A stretch of DNA of 64,000 bases. It comes from Tieghemostelium lacteum (Eukaryota > Evosea > Eumycetozoa > Dictyosteliales > Raperosteliaceae). The stretch's first letter is position 1, and each line of letters opens with the position of its first letter. The translations under genes and the position numbers were made by a program. The stretch lies in the NCBI GenBank assembly GCA_001606155.1, contig LODT01000048.1, forward strand, positions 124,001 to 188,000. The letters run 5' to 3'. Positions 1 through 12,700 of the stretch are shown piece by piece. The notes below the pieces were generated by a model. The model was given only the letters and a program-made list of their open reading frames with translations, had not been told where the DNA came from and searched no databases.

Positions 1-65
1 TTAAAAAAGAGATTACTAATACTTTTATAAAACAAACTATAATAGTGGTGATTTATATATATTAG

Positions 66-3000
66 CAAAATTAATGCTAGTTAAAGAAGATAAAAGAGTA
101 TACAGAATCAAAGATAAAGCAATGATAAAACTAATGGCAGAAGTATACCAAACTGATTATGATATAATGTTATTGGATTGTGTTGATGGTGGTGATTTTT
201 CAGAGACTGTTAAAAAGTTTTATGAGGAATCAGATACAATGAATATACCAACTAGATCAACACTAACATTGAAACAGGTTGATGACTTTTTAGATAAACT
301 CACAACCATCTCAAAATTCAATGATCAGTTAAAAGCCATAAAAAAAATTATTAGATATTGTACACCATTTGATTGGAAACTCATTTGTAGAATCATTGAT
401 GGTGATCTAAAGATTAACACTGGTGCAAAGTTTTTCTTTGATGGTTTACATCCACTGGCATACCAAATCTTTAAGAATATAAATGATCTTAAAATTGTCA
501 TTGAAAGAATTAAATCTGGTAAAATGGATGGTGATGACAGTGATGATGACAATAACAATAATAATAAGAGTAAAAAATCAACAAAAAAGAAATCAAAAGA
601 TAGTGATGACGATGATGATGATAGTGATAAAGATAAAAAGAAAAAGTCTAGTGGTACAAGTAAGAAATCAAAGGATACAACATTGAAGATTATGACACCT
701 ATAAAACCAATGTTGGCAAAAGCTGTAAAATCAGTTGATGGTGTTATAAAGGCTTGTGGTGACCAGTTTTTTGCAGAGATTAAATATGATGGTGAACGTA
801 TTCAGATTCATAAGGATGGAAAGACTTACAGTTGTTTTAGTAGATCTTTAAAACAGGTTATGCCTTATAAGGTTGATCCTGTGAAACCTTATATCTCAAA
901 ATCAACTCAAGCTGATTCTATTATATTAGATGGTGAAATTCTGTTAGTTGATCATAAGACTAATTTACCTCTACCTTTTGGATCATTGTCAATGCATAAA
1001 AAGAACCAGTTTGCAGATGCTGATGTTTGTGTATTTCTATTTGATATACTCTATCTCAATGGTAAATCTCTTATACATCTGCCATTTAGTGAGAGAAGAG
1101 CTCTTCTAGAAAAGAATGTAAATGTCATAAAGAATCGTATTGAACTATCAGAAATGACTGAGATTAACGGAGAGAAAGAAAAATCAAAACTCAATAATCT
1201 ACTTTCCAGAGCTTTTAAAGAGAAATTGGAAGGCTTGGTAGTTAAAGATGGCAAAGGTTCTTATGAAGCAGGTTCAAGACACTGGATTAAAATCAAAAAG
1301 GATTATCTAGAAGGTATGTCTGATAGTGCTGATTTGGTCTGTGTAGGTGCTTATTATGGTACTGGTTCATTTGGTGGACTTTTGACATCATTTTTAATGT
1401 GTGTCTATGACAAAAAAGATAAAGTCTATAAAACAGTGTGTAAAGTTAGTAGTGGTTTCGATGATAATCAAGTAAAGAAACTTCAAAAGAAACTCTTAGA
1501 TACCATGGTGAAAATCAGTAAGGATCAGAGTAAAGTACCTGGTTGGGTTAGTATCAACAAGACTCAAACTCCTGATTTTATTCTAAAGGATTACAAAGAT
1601 GCTATCATTTTGGAAGTTGAATCTGCAGAATTTACTTTAACCAAACATCACTCTAGTGGTTTCTCAATGAGATTCCCTAGAATTTTAAAACTACGTGATG
1701 ATAAAGATTATAAGACTGCAACTACCTACGAAGAATTAGTAGAATTGGGTAAAGATATTAAGATTGTAACTTTGGATTCTGATGATGAAGATGAAATTAA
1801 ATCTAATATCTATAAAAAGAAAATACTTCCAACTGATACTACAACTACTACTACCACTACAACTACCACTGCTACTAGTGTAATGTCAACTAAAAAATCA
1901 GTTTTGGATAATACTGATTCTGAAGATGAAGATAAATCATTAAAGAAGAAAGTACCAAATGGTACAGCAAATGATGATATCTTTGATAAGATTACCTATG
2001 TATTTGGTGATTTGTTAGATCCATTTGAAGTGGATAGAGAATCAGATATATCTTTGATTTTGAATTTCACTGATAATACAGGAGAGTGGAACGATAGAGG
2101 TGTAAGTGGTGCCATTGGTAAACGTTGGAAGAATGTAATTGAGGAATTTGTAAACTCAAAAATGGATCTTGGTGAATATGTTTGTACAAAAGTTGAAAAT
2201 CCATCCATTTTTGATACTGACAGTGACAAGAAACTGTATGTTTTAAATATATGCTGTATTAGACCTACAAAATCTAAAAAGGTGACATTTAGCTCAAGTG
2301 ATTTCCAAGGTTGTATATCATCAATCATCTCACATTTGAAATCAAAGAAAGCTCAAGCAATATATACATTCAAACCACAGATTCCAGGTGCTGATTGGTC
2401 AGATATCAAACAAGTAATCAATGATAAATTGATAAACAAAGGTTATAAAGTATTTTGTTATTCAAATAAGCCTATAACTACCATTACTAGCAAGGTTGAT
2501 AGTCCAGTTACTACCGATATCCTTCCGATAAAAATGCAAACTGACGATGGTGCAGATCAAAAAGCTACCATAACTAAATCCTCTGATAAAATGGATATCG
2601 ACAATGGTGATAAACCAAAAGATGAAAAGAAGAAAGAAAGTGAAAAAAAGATTAGTTCATCACCAAACGCCAGTAAAAAAAGACAATTAGATGCACTAGA
2701 AGATGAGATATTCTCAGGTGAGAATGAACCAGTACTCAAGGGTGTTAATGCTGTTGTGTGTGATTTAGGTGATGCCAAAAGAAAGAAAACCATTTCAGAG
2801 TTGATAAGAGCTATGGGTGGTGTAGTTTCTGAAGAAATTAAAGTTCTAGGTCTTAAAACTACACATTTGATTTGTGAATCTAAGTGTGATGAATATATCC
2901 ATTTTGATAGAATTGGTGGTCTGATTGTACGACCTGAATGGGTTGAAGATTGTTTTAAACAAGATAGACGTGTATTAGAAGCACCTTTTATCTATACTGT

Positions 3001-3334
3001 CGTTGCAAGTCCAACTAAATCACAAGATAAAAAAGTACGTTTACTTAATATCTTTATGGGATTGACTATATACCTTCAAGAAAACGTAAATGAATTGGAG
3101 ACTCTAAAGAGATATATCGTAGCTTATGGTGGTCAAATTGTAACTGATCAATATCCAAATGATAAAACTACTCACTATATTGTCCCATCTCTAAATCCAT
3201 CTGTAAACATTAATTTGAAACCTCTAAAACTATCCCCAAAACTAACAATCTTAAATTCTCTGTGGATTTGGGATTCTATTAATTTATCTGAACTCTCTCC
3301 AGAACAAGATTATAAAAAAGTTCAAATAAAATAA
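66..3334 (+). CDS. lig3: DNA ligase III with macro domain and two BRCT domains (5' partial)
   Basis: ATP-dependent DNA ligase that seals nicks in single-strand break repair. The exon starts after a splice acceptor (AG at 64-65). The reading frame is open just before the first ATG (74), and the alignable ligase III sequence begins before it, so the true start lies upstream of the window. Counting from that ATG: DNA-binding helical domain about 10-145, an acidic/Lys low-complexity linker 150-200, then the adenylation domain with the KYDGER nucleotidyl-lysine motif (Lys about 237), EGLVVKD (motif IV), HWIKIKKDYL (motif V) and the OB fold to about 570. An ALC1/CHD1L-like macro domain (about 637-797, GDLLDP start and DNTGEW loop) follows. 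Two BRCT domains end the protein (about 884-972 and 988-1080); the ligase III BRCT normally binds XRCC1. Whether a PARP-type zinc finger precedes it cannot be seen. Confidence 0.93.
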
Positions 3335-3548
3335 AATTACTATAAATTCTAAATTATTTGAAATTAGTACTAAAACCCAATCTATTATTACTTTACATGT
3401 TTAGAAATATATATATATATATACATAAAAACTTAATTAATTGTTTATTATTTGAAAAAGTAACTTTCCTGATTTAGGGTAATTCCAATAGACTTTAATC
3501 CTACAGTGTTGATTATTTAATATATTGTTGGTTTGTTTGTGTGTTTTT

Positions 3549-4492
3549 TTAATCATCATCTTCATCAACACCTTCATCATCTTCTTCATCATCATCATCA
3601 TAGTAATCTTCATTATCTTCATCATCATCATCATTATTGTAATCATCATAGTCATCATCAAAAAAGTCCATTGGTTTGTTTAGTAGATGCATTTTCTCAA
3701 CTTGTTTAGCTCTCTCTTGTGGATCGGAATCTGGATGAGGTATTTTAATATGTGATGGTACTTTCTGATTGGCTTTAGTTATCAGAGTTTTGATACGTTT
3801 TTTGTATGCTTCTCTGTCATTTCTCCACTCTACTGATGCATCCACATTGGCAGGTGAAGAGGTATTAGGTGCACTCAATAAACTAATGACACTCAGTATA
3901 ATAGTACTGACTGTCTGTGTTGGTAGCCATCTTTCCTCTGGCAACTCTCCAGAGGTCTCATCCTCACCTGGTGGATGTAAAATACTGATACAAACTTTAC
4001 CATCCATATAAACATTTGGGTGCCAAAATTCTGATAAAAATGTTAAAGTTGGTGGTGACATTGGGTAATCATTTGGAAATTTCATTTGAATTTGAAATAC
4101 TCCTCCTTCACTATTTATCATGATTATAAAATATCAATATTAATATAATTATTTCTAATATAGTTATCATCTCCTATGTTTTTTTTTGTAAACTAGATTT
4201 TTTTTGCTATTTTTAGAATATGTATATCCATCCTACTTTGTACTCCTATATCCAATGTTGTAGTATATTTAAATGATGCTTACTAATCTGTTTCTGGTGG
4301 TCCTTCTACATATGCTCTCCATTCAAATAGGTTTTCATCTACAATCTCAAATGCTACACCCTCTATAGGTTCGCTCTGTATTTCTAAAAAATGATTAAAT
4401 TGTATTAGTATATTCAAAACATGTATATCAAGTTTAAATTTAAACGATGTGTTACTTTTAAATTGATTATTTAGTAGTTTAGAAGCAATCAT
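3549..4492 (-). CDS. Cdc34/Ube2R-type ubiquitin-conjugating enzyme E2
   Basis: E2 enzyme of the Cdc34/UBE2R class, which partners SCF/cullin-RING ligases. Three exons read on the minus strand: 4492-4456, 4383-4284 and 4110-3549. The introns are GTAACA...TTTTAG (72 bp) and GTAAGC...AAATAG (173 bp). The joins restore LLNNQFKKIQSEPIEG and EGPPETDYEGGVF, as expected for the UBC fold, giving 232 aa. The catalytic Cys lies in GKVCISILHPP, followed by the acidic insertion GEDETSGELPEERW that marks Cdc34/Ube2G E2s, and by NTSSPANVDASV. The C-terminus is a roughly 40-residue Asp/Glu-rich tail, as in Cdc34. The gene converges on the ligase gene (214 bp between stops). The N-terminal helix is slightly shorter than in human CDC34. 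Ube2G is the alternative, but the long acidic tail favours Cdc34. Confidence 0.93.
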
Positions 4493-5034
4493 TTTTAATT
4501 ATAACAATATATAAAAGTGACTTCACAAAATTTAATTTAAAAAAAAAAAAGTAAAGGTTGGATAACTTTGAGAGTTTGCAAAAAAAAGAATAAACAATAA
4601 AACTAAACTAAAAATAACAAAATTATTTCTTTTTTGTTTTTTTTTTAATTGTCAAATTTGTATTTTTAGGTTGAGATTGACAATCAAACACACACGCTAA
4701 AAAAACATATAAAAAAAATAAAAAGTAAATTAAAAACTAAATAGGTTGTGATTATAAATAATGAAATTATATATAGTTATTAACAAATATTAAATTTCTT
4801 TGTTTTATTTTTACATCAGTACAGATACTAAAAAAATAAAAATAGTAATTATGATAATTATTATTATTCTTCTTAAAGTATTATTTTTTTTCCATATTGT
4901 TAAATTTTGAGCTAAACGTACAAAAAGTGAGGATTATTATAAACAGCTTTCAAAACTATTATAAATTATAAATATTTTGGTTATTTGAATTCTTGTTATT
5001 ATTGTTAAAATTGTTTTTCCATTGGTGGGGGAAT
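4493..5034. other. Intergenic, A+T-rich
   Basis: About 540 bp with oligo(A) and oligo(T) runs between two minus-strand genes. It holds the upstream region of the E2 gene and the 3' flank of the small three-exon gene. I see no coding or RNA signal. Confidence 0.6.
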
Positions 5035-5433
5035 CTATAAATTATCGATATCTTCAAAAATATCTAATTCATCTTCATTTCCTTTCCATTGCATTGAGTT
5101 GGGATCAAATACCATTTTATTATTATCTGGTGGACTATTATTTACACTGTTGCTATTACTAAACTGTTCTAGCTTATCGTTTTGAAACTTTTTTAAAAAT
5201 ATATATTAATAAACAATTTTCATTTCAAATAATAATATCCACTCTTTCTTTCTTTCTCTCTATAATTACCTGTAATTCTAAATCATTAATATCCATAATA
5301 TCAACTTTTTTTGTACTTTGAGGTAAATGCATTATTAATGTATTATCTAAAATTATTGGAAGTGAATTAGAACTTCATCTTTAATTTCTCTAGATTTTGG
5401 ATATATATAAAACATACCTGTAGGTGTTGACAT
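5035..5433 (-). CDS. Small three-exon gene, 81-aa acidic protein with a conserved-looking C-terminus
   Basis: I do not recognise this gene with certainty; it was found by splicing. Exons on the minus strand: 5433-5418 (16 nt, MSTPT plus one base), 5346-5270 and 5187-5035, with stop TAG. Introns are GTATGT...TTTTAG (71 bp) and GTAATT...AAAAAG (82 bp). All joins stay in frame: 93 nt, then 51 codons including stop. The protein has a neutral first half (TLIMHLPQSTKKVDIMDIND), an Asn/Ser-rich linker and the C-terminal stretch MVFDPNSMQWKGNEDELDIF. The last block, with invariant-looking Phe-Asp-Pro, Trp, Gly-Asn and an acidic end, recalls from memory the C-terminal motif of fungal Byr4/Bfa1 (Spg1/Tem1 GAP scaffolds). 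That resemblance is tentative. Splice signals and codon use like the neighbouring genes support a real gene. Confidence 0.72.
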
Positions 5434-7583
5434 ATTGATATCAATCAATTATATAATTTATAAGGAAAAAAGGAAAATAAGATTAATTTGATTAAAAATT
5501 AAAAAAATGGGGAAATAATATATATAAATATTATTAAATTTAATCAATTAAATTAAATAAAAAATAAAGATGGATTTGTCGAATGCAGAGTTTTATCCTA
5601 TAAAAATATAAATATAAATATATTACAATTGTTTGGGAGAAGTTTTTGTGTGAATGTGTAGGTAGGATATGTGTACGATTTTACTAGGTATGTTTAGTTA
5701 TCTATCTATTTATCAATATTCTATTGTATTTGTAGTTATTGGGTTTTTAAAAAAAAAATAAAATTAATTGAATATTTATTGTTTATCAATGTTGTAGTGG
5801 GAGCAAGAGAGAGGGATAAGAAGACAGAAATAGAAACGATGATGTTGTGGGGTTTATAAAATTTTAAAATAATTTGATACTCTATCAAATAATTATTATT
5901 TGTGTATATATTAATTTAATTTGTGGGTGTTGAAACTTTAAAGTTGTAAGATTTTTTTTTTTTTTTTTTTTTGTGTTTTAATTTTATAATAATACATTTG
6001 ATCATTCATCACAAAACCACAAAATTTATCAATGATGAACCAATGAATTTATTAAATTGAACATTAAATTAATATATTTTTTTTTTTTTTATAAAAAACT
6101 AATAGTTTTTCTTAAACTAGAAATTCCAGATCACATGACTTAATTCATTTTCAAACGAATAACATAATTATGGAATTATGCGAAAGGAAACTTTGCTTCA
6201 TTTAGTATTAATTTTATACTTTTCCAACTAACACTTTTAATCATAGGGAGAAAGACATTTAATTAAATATTTGAAAATTTAAATTTACAGATGCGTTGAC
6301 ATTCTTTGTAATACAGTTATAAAAAATATCAGCGATTGAATTTCAATTTTTAAAAAACAAAAATCAAATCTTTTTTTTTTTTTTTTTTGATCAAAATCGA
6401 ATTTTATTTTTTTTTTTCATTCATATACCTCCTTAAAGTTAAACCTATTATTCTAGTAAAAGGAATTTTAACAAATTCACATTCCTCTTTTCTTTTAGTA
6501 AAAGTCTACACCTTTTGTACATTTCAATCTTTTAATTTTTATTATATTTTTATTTTACAACCAATTTATCAAATATACTTGGATTATGTAAGTGTTTTTT
6601 GATTAATCACATTTTAGGTACCTCAAAATCAACATTCAATGAATTATACACAATCTTAGTAATGTGAAAAAAATTAAAAAACAAAACTTAAAAGTGGTGA
6701 ATTTAAGAGCACCACTCTTTTCACCAAATCCCACAAATACAAAAGAATATCACATATTGGACATCAGCATTCTCGTGTTTACCAAATCGATTTGGATCCA
6801 AAAAAAAAAAAACATAACCACATCTCATGTTCAGTTGATTGATTTGATTTGGGGGTTGTTCTCTTTTTTTTTCAAAAGACACATTTCACAAACCTTTATT
6901 ATTATTTAATTTCAATATTAAAACAAACTCTTATTATTTACATTTATGCTTTGAAAAAAAAGAACCATTCACATAAACTCTTAAAAGAACTTACTTTACA
7001 CGCATTCTTTTTTTGCAGTTTTATAATAAGCATAATTTATCTGATTTGTATAAACATAATATACAAATACGATTCTTTTTCCACATAATATATCAATAAG
7101 AAGAAAAGAGAAAGAAAGGTACATTTTATTAGTTTAAACTAAACCTTCATTTTTTGAACTCTCCAATTGTCATCACCTAAAAAATTTTTTTTTTTTTTTT
7201 TATAATACATTTTTTATCTTTTTTTAAAAATAACAACATACACTCACTCTCCCTTTCTCTTTGTACATACATACCACACACAATCAATATACATTTTTTG
7301 TTATAAATCTTTTTTTTTTTTTTAATTTTGTTTTTGTTTACCTTTATTTCTATTTTTAATTTCATTACCAACAAACAAATTAATTCTTATTTTTAATATT
7401 TATTAATACTCATATTTTAGATAGAAAAAAAGAACATAGACAGGTAAATCAAAAATAGGTTTTACATTTTTCAAAAAACTAAACTGAACAGAAAAACAGA
7501 AAAAAAAAAAACTTTACAATAATAATAATAACAAGTATTCTACAATAAGAATAAATTAAGGAGGAAAAAGAGAAAAAAAAAAA
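5434..7583. other. Long intergenic region with T-tracts
   Basis: About 2.1 kb, the longest spacer in the window. It has several pure T runs (about 5950-5972, 6079-6090, 6370-6388, 7187-7201, 7311-7322). Short open frames at 6387-7088 and 7177-7374 are poly-Phe/Ile/Lys readings of biased DNA, not genes. It presumably contains the divergent promoters of the small minus-strand gene and the PP2A B55 gene. The last 200 bp before 7584 is A-rich, as is usual before dictyostelid start codons. Confidence 0.6.
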
Positions 7584-9314
7584 ATGTCTGATCTAGATTG
7601 GAAATTTAGTCAAATTTTTGGAAATAAAGGACCTGTAGATGACATATCAGATGGTACGTTATATCACAAGCCAATACCAAAAAGCAGGCATTGATTCATC
7701 CCACCTAACCAATAGAGTAAACCAGTAAACAAAAAATACTAATACCTGAAATTATATAACAGCCGATGTAGTTTCAGCAATTGAATTTGATCATACAGGT
7801 GATTTTATAGCTGCAGGTGACAGAGGGGGTAGAGTTGTTTTATTTGAAAGATCACATGTATGTACAAATAGAGTGGATATTTACAGGTACAACAGATTAA
7901 TTAATATCAACATTAACCTATAGGAAAAACAATCTGGAAAATCAAAAAAAGAATCAAAAACACCAGAATATAAATTTTATTCAGAATTTCAAAGTCATGA
8001 ACCAGAATTTGATTATCTAAAGAGTTTGGAAATTGAAGAAAAAATTAATAAGATAAAATGGTGTCCAAGACAGAATAATGCTCACTTTTTATTAACAACA
8101 AATGGTATGTCCTTGATATAGGTAGAAATATTATGAATAATATAAGATTAACACTGTTTTTTTTTTTTACTATTTTTTTTTTCTATTCAGATAAAACAAT
8201 TAAATTATGGAAAGTTTATGAAAAAAAGGTTAAGCAGGTATCAACATCTAGTACAACTCTAACAGGTCCTTTATCAGGATCTAATGGAATTTTAAATAAT
8301 AGTAAATCACAAACCACAAATTTTATTAATGGAAATCAACAACAACAACAATCACAAACACAAAATCATTTTAATAATAATAATAATAATAATAATAATA
8401 GTTTTCAAAATTATAAAATACCACGTCTTTCTATTAGAGAATCTGTAATAACTGCAACACCAAGAAAAATATATCAAAATGCACATGCATATCATATCAA
8501 TTCCATATCATTGAATAGCGATGGTGAAACATATATATCATCTGATGACCTTAGAATTCACTTGTGGAATCTCAATATCAACACAGAATGTTTTAATGTG
8601 GTAGATATTAAGCCAACCAACATGGAAGATCTCACTGAAGTCATTACCTCTGCAGAATTCCATCCGACCTCTTGTAATATATTTATGTACAGTTCCAGCA
8701 AGGGAACCATTAAACTGGGTGACTTGAGATCGTCGGCACTCTGTGACCAACACAGTAAGGTCTTTGAGGAATACGATGACCCCAGTACCAAATCATTCTT
8801 TAGCGAGATTATCTCGTCCATCTCTGACATCAAATTCTCTCGAGACGGAAGATATATCCTCTCTAGAGACTTCCTCACACTGAAACTCTGGGATATCAAT
8901 ATGGAGAATAAACCAGTGAAAACCATTCAGATCCACGACTACCTCCGACCAAAGCTTTGCGATCTATACGAAAACGATTGCATTTTCGATAAGTTTGAAT
9001 GTACCATGAGTCCTGATGGCACTCATATGCTCACTGGTTCCTATCATAACTATTTCCACATTTATGATCGTAACAACACTAAAGACGTTTGTCTGGAAGC
9101 TTCCAAACAAGCCGTCAAACCAAAGACCAAAACACTTACCACCAAAATGAAGTTACGTTCCTCCAAAAAGGAAACTAAAAAACCTGAAGATATTCACCCT
9201 GATTCTATTGATTATACTAAAAAAACTCTTCATGCAGCTTGGCATCCAAAAGAAAATCTCATTGCTGTTGGTGCTAATAATACAATGTATCTATATTCTG
9301 CAGAGTCCAAATAA
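7584..9314 (+). CDS. phr2aB: PP2A regulatory subunit B (B55/PR55), WD40 propeller
   Basis: Substrate-selecting B55 subunit of protein phosphatase 2A. Four exons: 7584-7653, 7763-7857, 7924-8104 and 8191-9314, with GT...AG introns of 109, 66 and 86 bp in phases 1, 0 and 1. They sum to 489 aa. The start gives [13 protein letters not shown] and the joins give [29 protein letters not shown] and [13 protein letters not shown], all B55 signatures. Blade 1 ends with [13 protein letters not shown]. Further signatures are [77 protein letters not shown] and [15 protein letters not shown]. About 50 extra residues rich in Thr, Gln and Asn (about 125-187, with a run of nine Asn) sit between the second and third blades, making the protein about 40 residues longer than animal B55. 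Confidence 0.96.
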
Positions 9315-9789
9315 TTTCATTGAACAATTTAATTAAAACATAACAAATAATAATAATTCACAAACACCAACCTCTCTCCCTCCCTTCCTTCTCTTTAACA
9401 GCAACAACAACCCAAATTAAAATTTTTCCACACTCTAACAACCCCCAAACTTCACAAACCAACAACACTCGCTAACCAAAATTCCAAATAACCAAACCAA
9501 AACAATCATGAAATTTAGAGAAAACAAAAATATCCTATCTATAAAAACAAACCTTAAAAATTAATTATTTAGATTCTATCCATTGTTTTTTTTTTTTATA
9601 TTTTTAATGCAACTTATGCACTTCATATTTTGAGGTGACCTTACACTAAAAGGAAATCGAATCACATTAAAATTTTTTTTTTGTAAAATTTTTTCCCCAT
9701 ATCACTCCGGTGAATTTTTTTTTTTTTCAATTATTTTATCAAGTTATCAAAGATTTTTTAATTTCATTTAATAATACACTCTATTATTA
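9315..9789. other. Intergenic between B55 and BEACH genes
   Basis: About 475 bp. The first 170 bp is strikingly rich in A and C on the + strand (CAACAAC, CTCTCTCCCTCCC), a likely 3' UTR. The remainder is T-rich (runs at 9587-9599 and 9715-9727) and precedes the BEACH gene start. Confidence 0.5.
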
Positions 9790-12700
9790 ATGTTTAAGAA
9801 ATTAAAAGATTTAGTAAAGGATAATCCTTTACAATCTTCTAATACAAATAATAATAACACAACAACTACACCAAATAGAAATAATAATGAACAACAATAT
9901 ATAAACTCTCCTGGTGTTACATCACCAACTTACAACAATAATAATAATAATAGTAGTATACCAGGGTCACCTTATAGAGGTACATCAACACCTACAGCAT
10001 ATCAAAATTCTCAACCTACACTAGTTAATCCAGTTAGTGGAGATAGTACACCTTCGACACTAAATGAACAACAGGATCTTTGGAAGATTATGAATGGAAG
10101 TGAGGTTCCATCTATTAAGGCAAGCAGTCCATCAACACAAAAACTAAAGACATTATGGTCAGGATTCTTGTCATCGAAAGCCGATAAAGAAAAGACATTG
10201 AAATTAAATAATGTGATTTTACATTTCATTGCACTGCATGAGAGTGGAATCATTGATTTACGTCAACCTAATAGCAATGCACAGATGATTGATATGTTTG
10301 GAAACAATCCAAAATCATTTTCATTTGCAATCTCTAGAAGACTAGTTAGAGATCTACAGGAACTTTGGAAACAGGCTTCTAATGTCTTACCAAAAGACCA
10401 ACAAAATACACCAGCAGCACGTGAATACGCTGCTAAAGAGGTTTATAGATTCCTATCCACATGTTCTAATCAGACATTTGGATTTGAATTATTATATAGC
10501 ATAGAAATCCTCTCTGAATCCGTTCAGAGTTGTGAAGCAATGACAGAGGCATCTATACCTTCAAACCTTGTACGATGTGTACAATCACTCTTTCAAGTGC
10601 CTCAACCTACACTTGACCTTCACAAGGGCATAGTCGAAGACAAAATCATCAGAACCCTCTGTTTCCTGTCACGACAGAAATCAGCAATAGAAGAGCTTCA
10701 GAAAACCGATCAATTGAATATCATGTTTAATCTAATGTCCCATGAATGTCAACCAACTCACAAATCACTTCGTGCAAAGATTGTCTTGTTTGGACATAAC
10801 CTTGCAGATTTACTTCCACCTACTATAACCTATATAAACAGTAAGAGAATCATACCCAATCTCATTCAAGACCTAAACAATTACTATGTATATACCCCAG
10901 AGACCTATGTATCACTCTGTCAGATGATTATAAAAATCCTCTCAGAATCATCTAGGAAATCAGCCATTCTTTTAGATGATTTCCAAAAACATGATGGATA
11001 TACATTCCTTCTGGAGTCTCTCTTTCGTATCGAAGTTCAGTCACAGGATAAACCATTCCTTTTTGATAACCTTCTAGATAGTATATGTTCACTTGTCTAT
11101 GTGGGATACGGTAACATTAATATACCAGATCAATCACCAGTACCCTACCAATCCACAATTCACAATATCAAAGAAATCTCCAATCAAACCTCACTAAGTA
11201 AAAATGATCATGCTTTCATTGTTTTTGAAAAATATTTCCTAAAATCAACCTATGAAGGAAACAGATTAAAAATACTCGACAAGATTCTATCCGTCTATTC
11301 ATCCAACCTCTACAATTTCATCCTACTACAACACATTAACACTCTAACTAAATTTATTCAAGATCTTGAATCTTTAAGTGACAATTTAAAAGTATGTATA
11401 TTTTCACTCACAAAATTACCAAATCTAGACATTTGTAAATACTAAAATTTTCTTTGAAAAGCATCATGTAATGAAGATTGTATGTTTTGTAGTTACAGTA
11501 CTCAATTGTGTACCATTTCAAGAATTGAGTACATTTAGTTTACTGGTGAATGAAAATCCATCACTATATACATTAGAGATGATATATTCATTGATTACCA
11601 CTCTGGTTAATTTTGAGTTTCGTTATAAACACATTTTTAGAGAAGCTGGCCTTTTGGATATATTGGTAAAGGTTTTATCTAATATTTCTAGTCAATTTGA
11701 AGAACTCATTACCCCAACCATTCAAGAGATTGAATCATCAATTATTAAAATTGATTCATTCCAAATTCTATTAGATTCATTATATCTTTTGATATCTGAA
11801 CATCCTGATAATCTTTCTTTAATTAGAAAATCGTAAGTTGTAAAATAGCTACACCCTCCAAACACACACTTTTATTTACTAAAATTATTATTATCTTTCC
11901 TATTCAGTGAATTATTTTCAAAATTATTGGTATTTTTACCATATTCTTTTGTAAGAAGTAGATGTTTAAGAATTCTACAACAACTAATTAAATATGATAC
12001 TGATCCATCACAAAGAGATTTTGATGATCTTATTAAGGTTCTCACCAATGCCAACAAATCCAATTATCTAATGAAAACTGATATTTTGAATAGTATCAGA
12101 AAACTATTTTCAATTAGTAAATACAGTAAAGATTCATTTAGAGAGTATGGTGGTTTCATTTCAATAATCTCCATATTTGTACATTTGGAATCTAGTTTTG
12201 GTGCTAAACAATTGATTACTACCAATAAGGAAGAGATTGAAAAAGAGAAACTTGCATTGATTGAAGCCATTTGTAGAACTACCTCATCTGCATTATACGA
12301 GAACCAGCTAAACAAGGAGTCATTTGAGCAACAGATTGGGTATGGAACATTCTCAAGTTGTTTGATAATGACTGGTGTATTGTCTACCAATTACAGTATG
12401 TCTGTTGTAAACTATGTATTTGATATGGTCACTGAAAACCTCTCTCAACTACCAGACCAACTGTTAATAAGCAACACTGATGCATTCCATATTATACTAG
12501 ATATCATTCCAAATATAACCAATGACCAATTCAAATTGGAGATTATTCAACGTATTAATCAAATGGCTGAATATGGTAGACTTAATCAAGAGGCATTGTC
12601 TAATCTCTCTATACCCGATTGGATTCTATCCAAGTTCCCTCAAAGTCTATCGAATATAAACGATCCACTGCAACCTCTACTTTTAGCATTGATACAAACT

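Noticed and set aside
6387-7374. Four short open frames in the long spacer before the B55 gene
   Set aside because: Phe/Ile/Lys/Leu-rich readings of homopolymer DNA without motifs, unlike the codon use of the confirmed genes.
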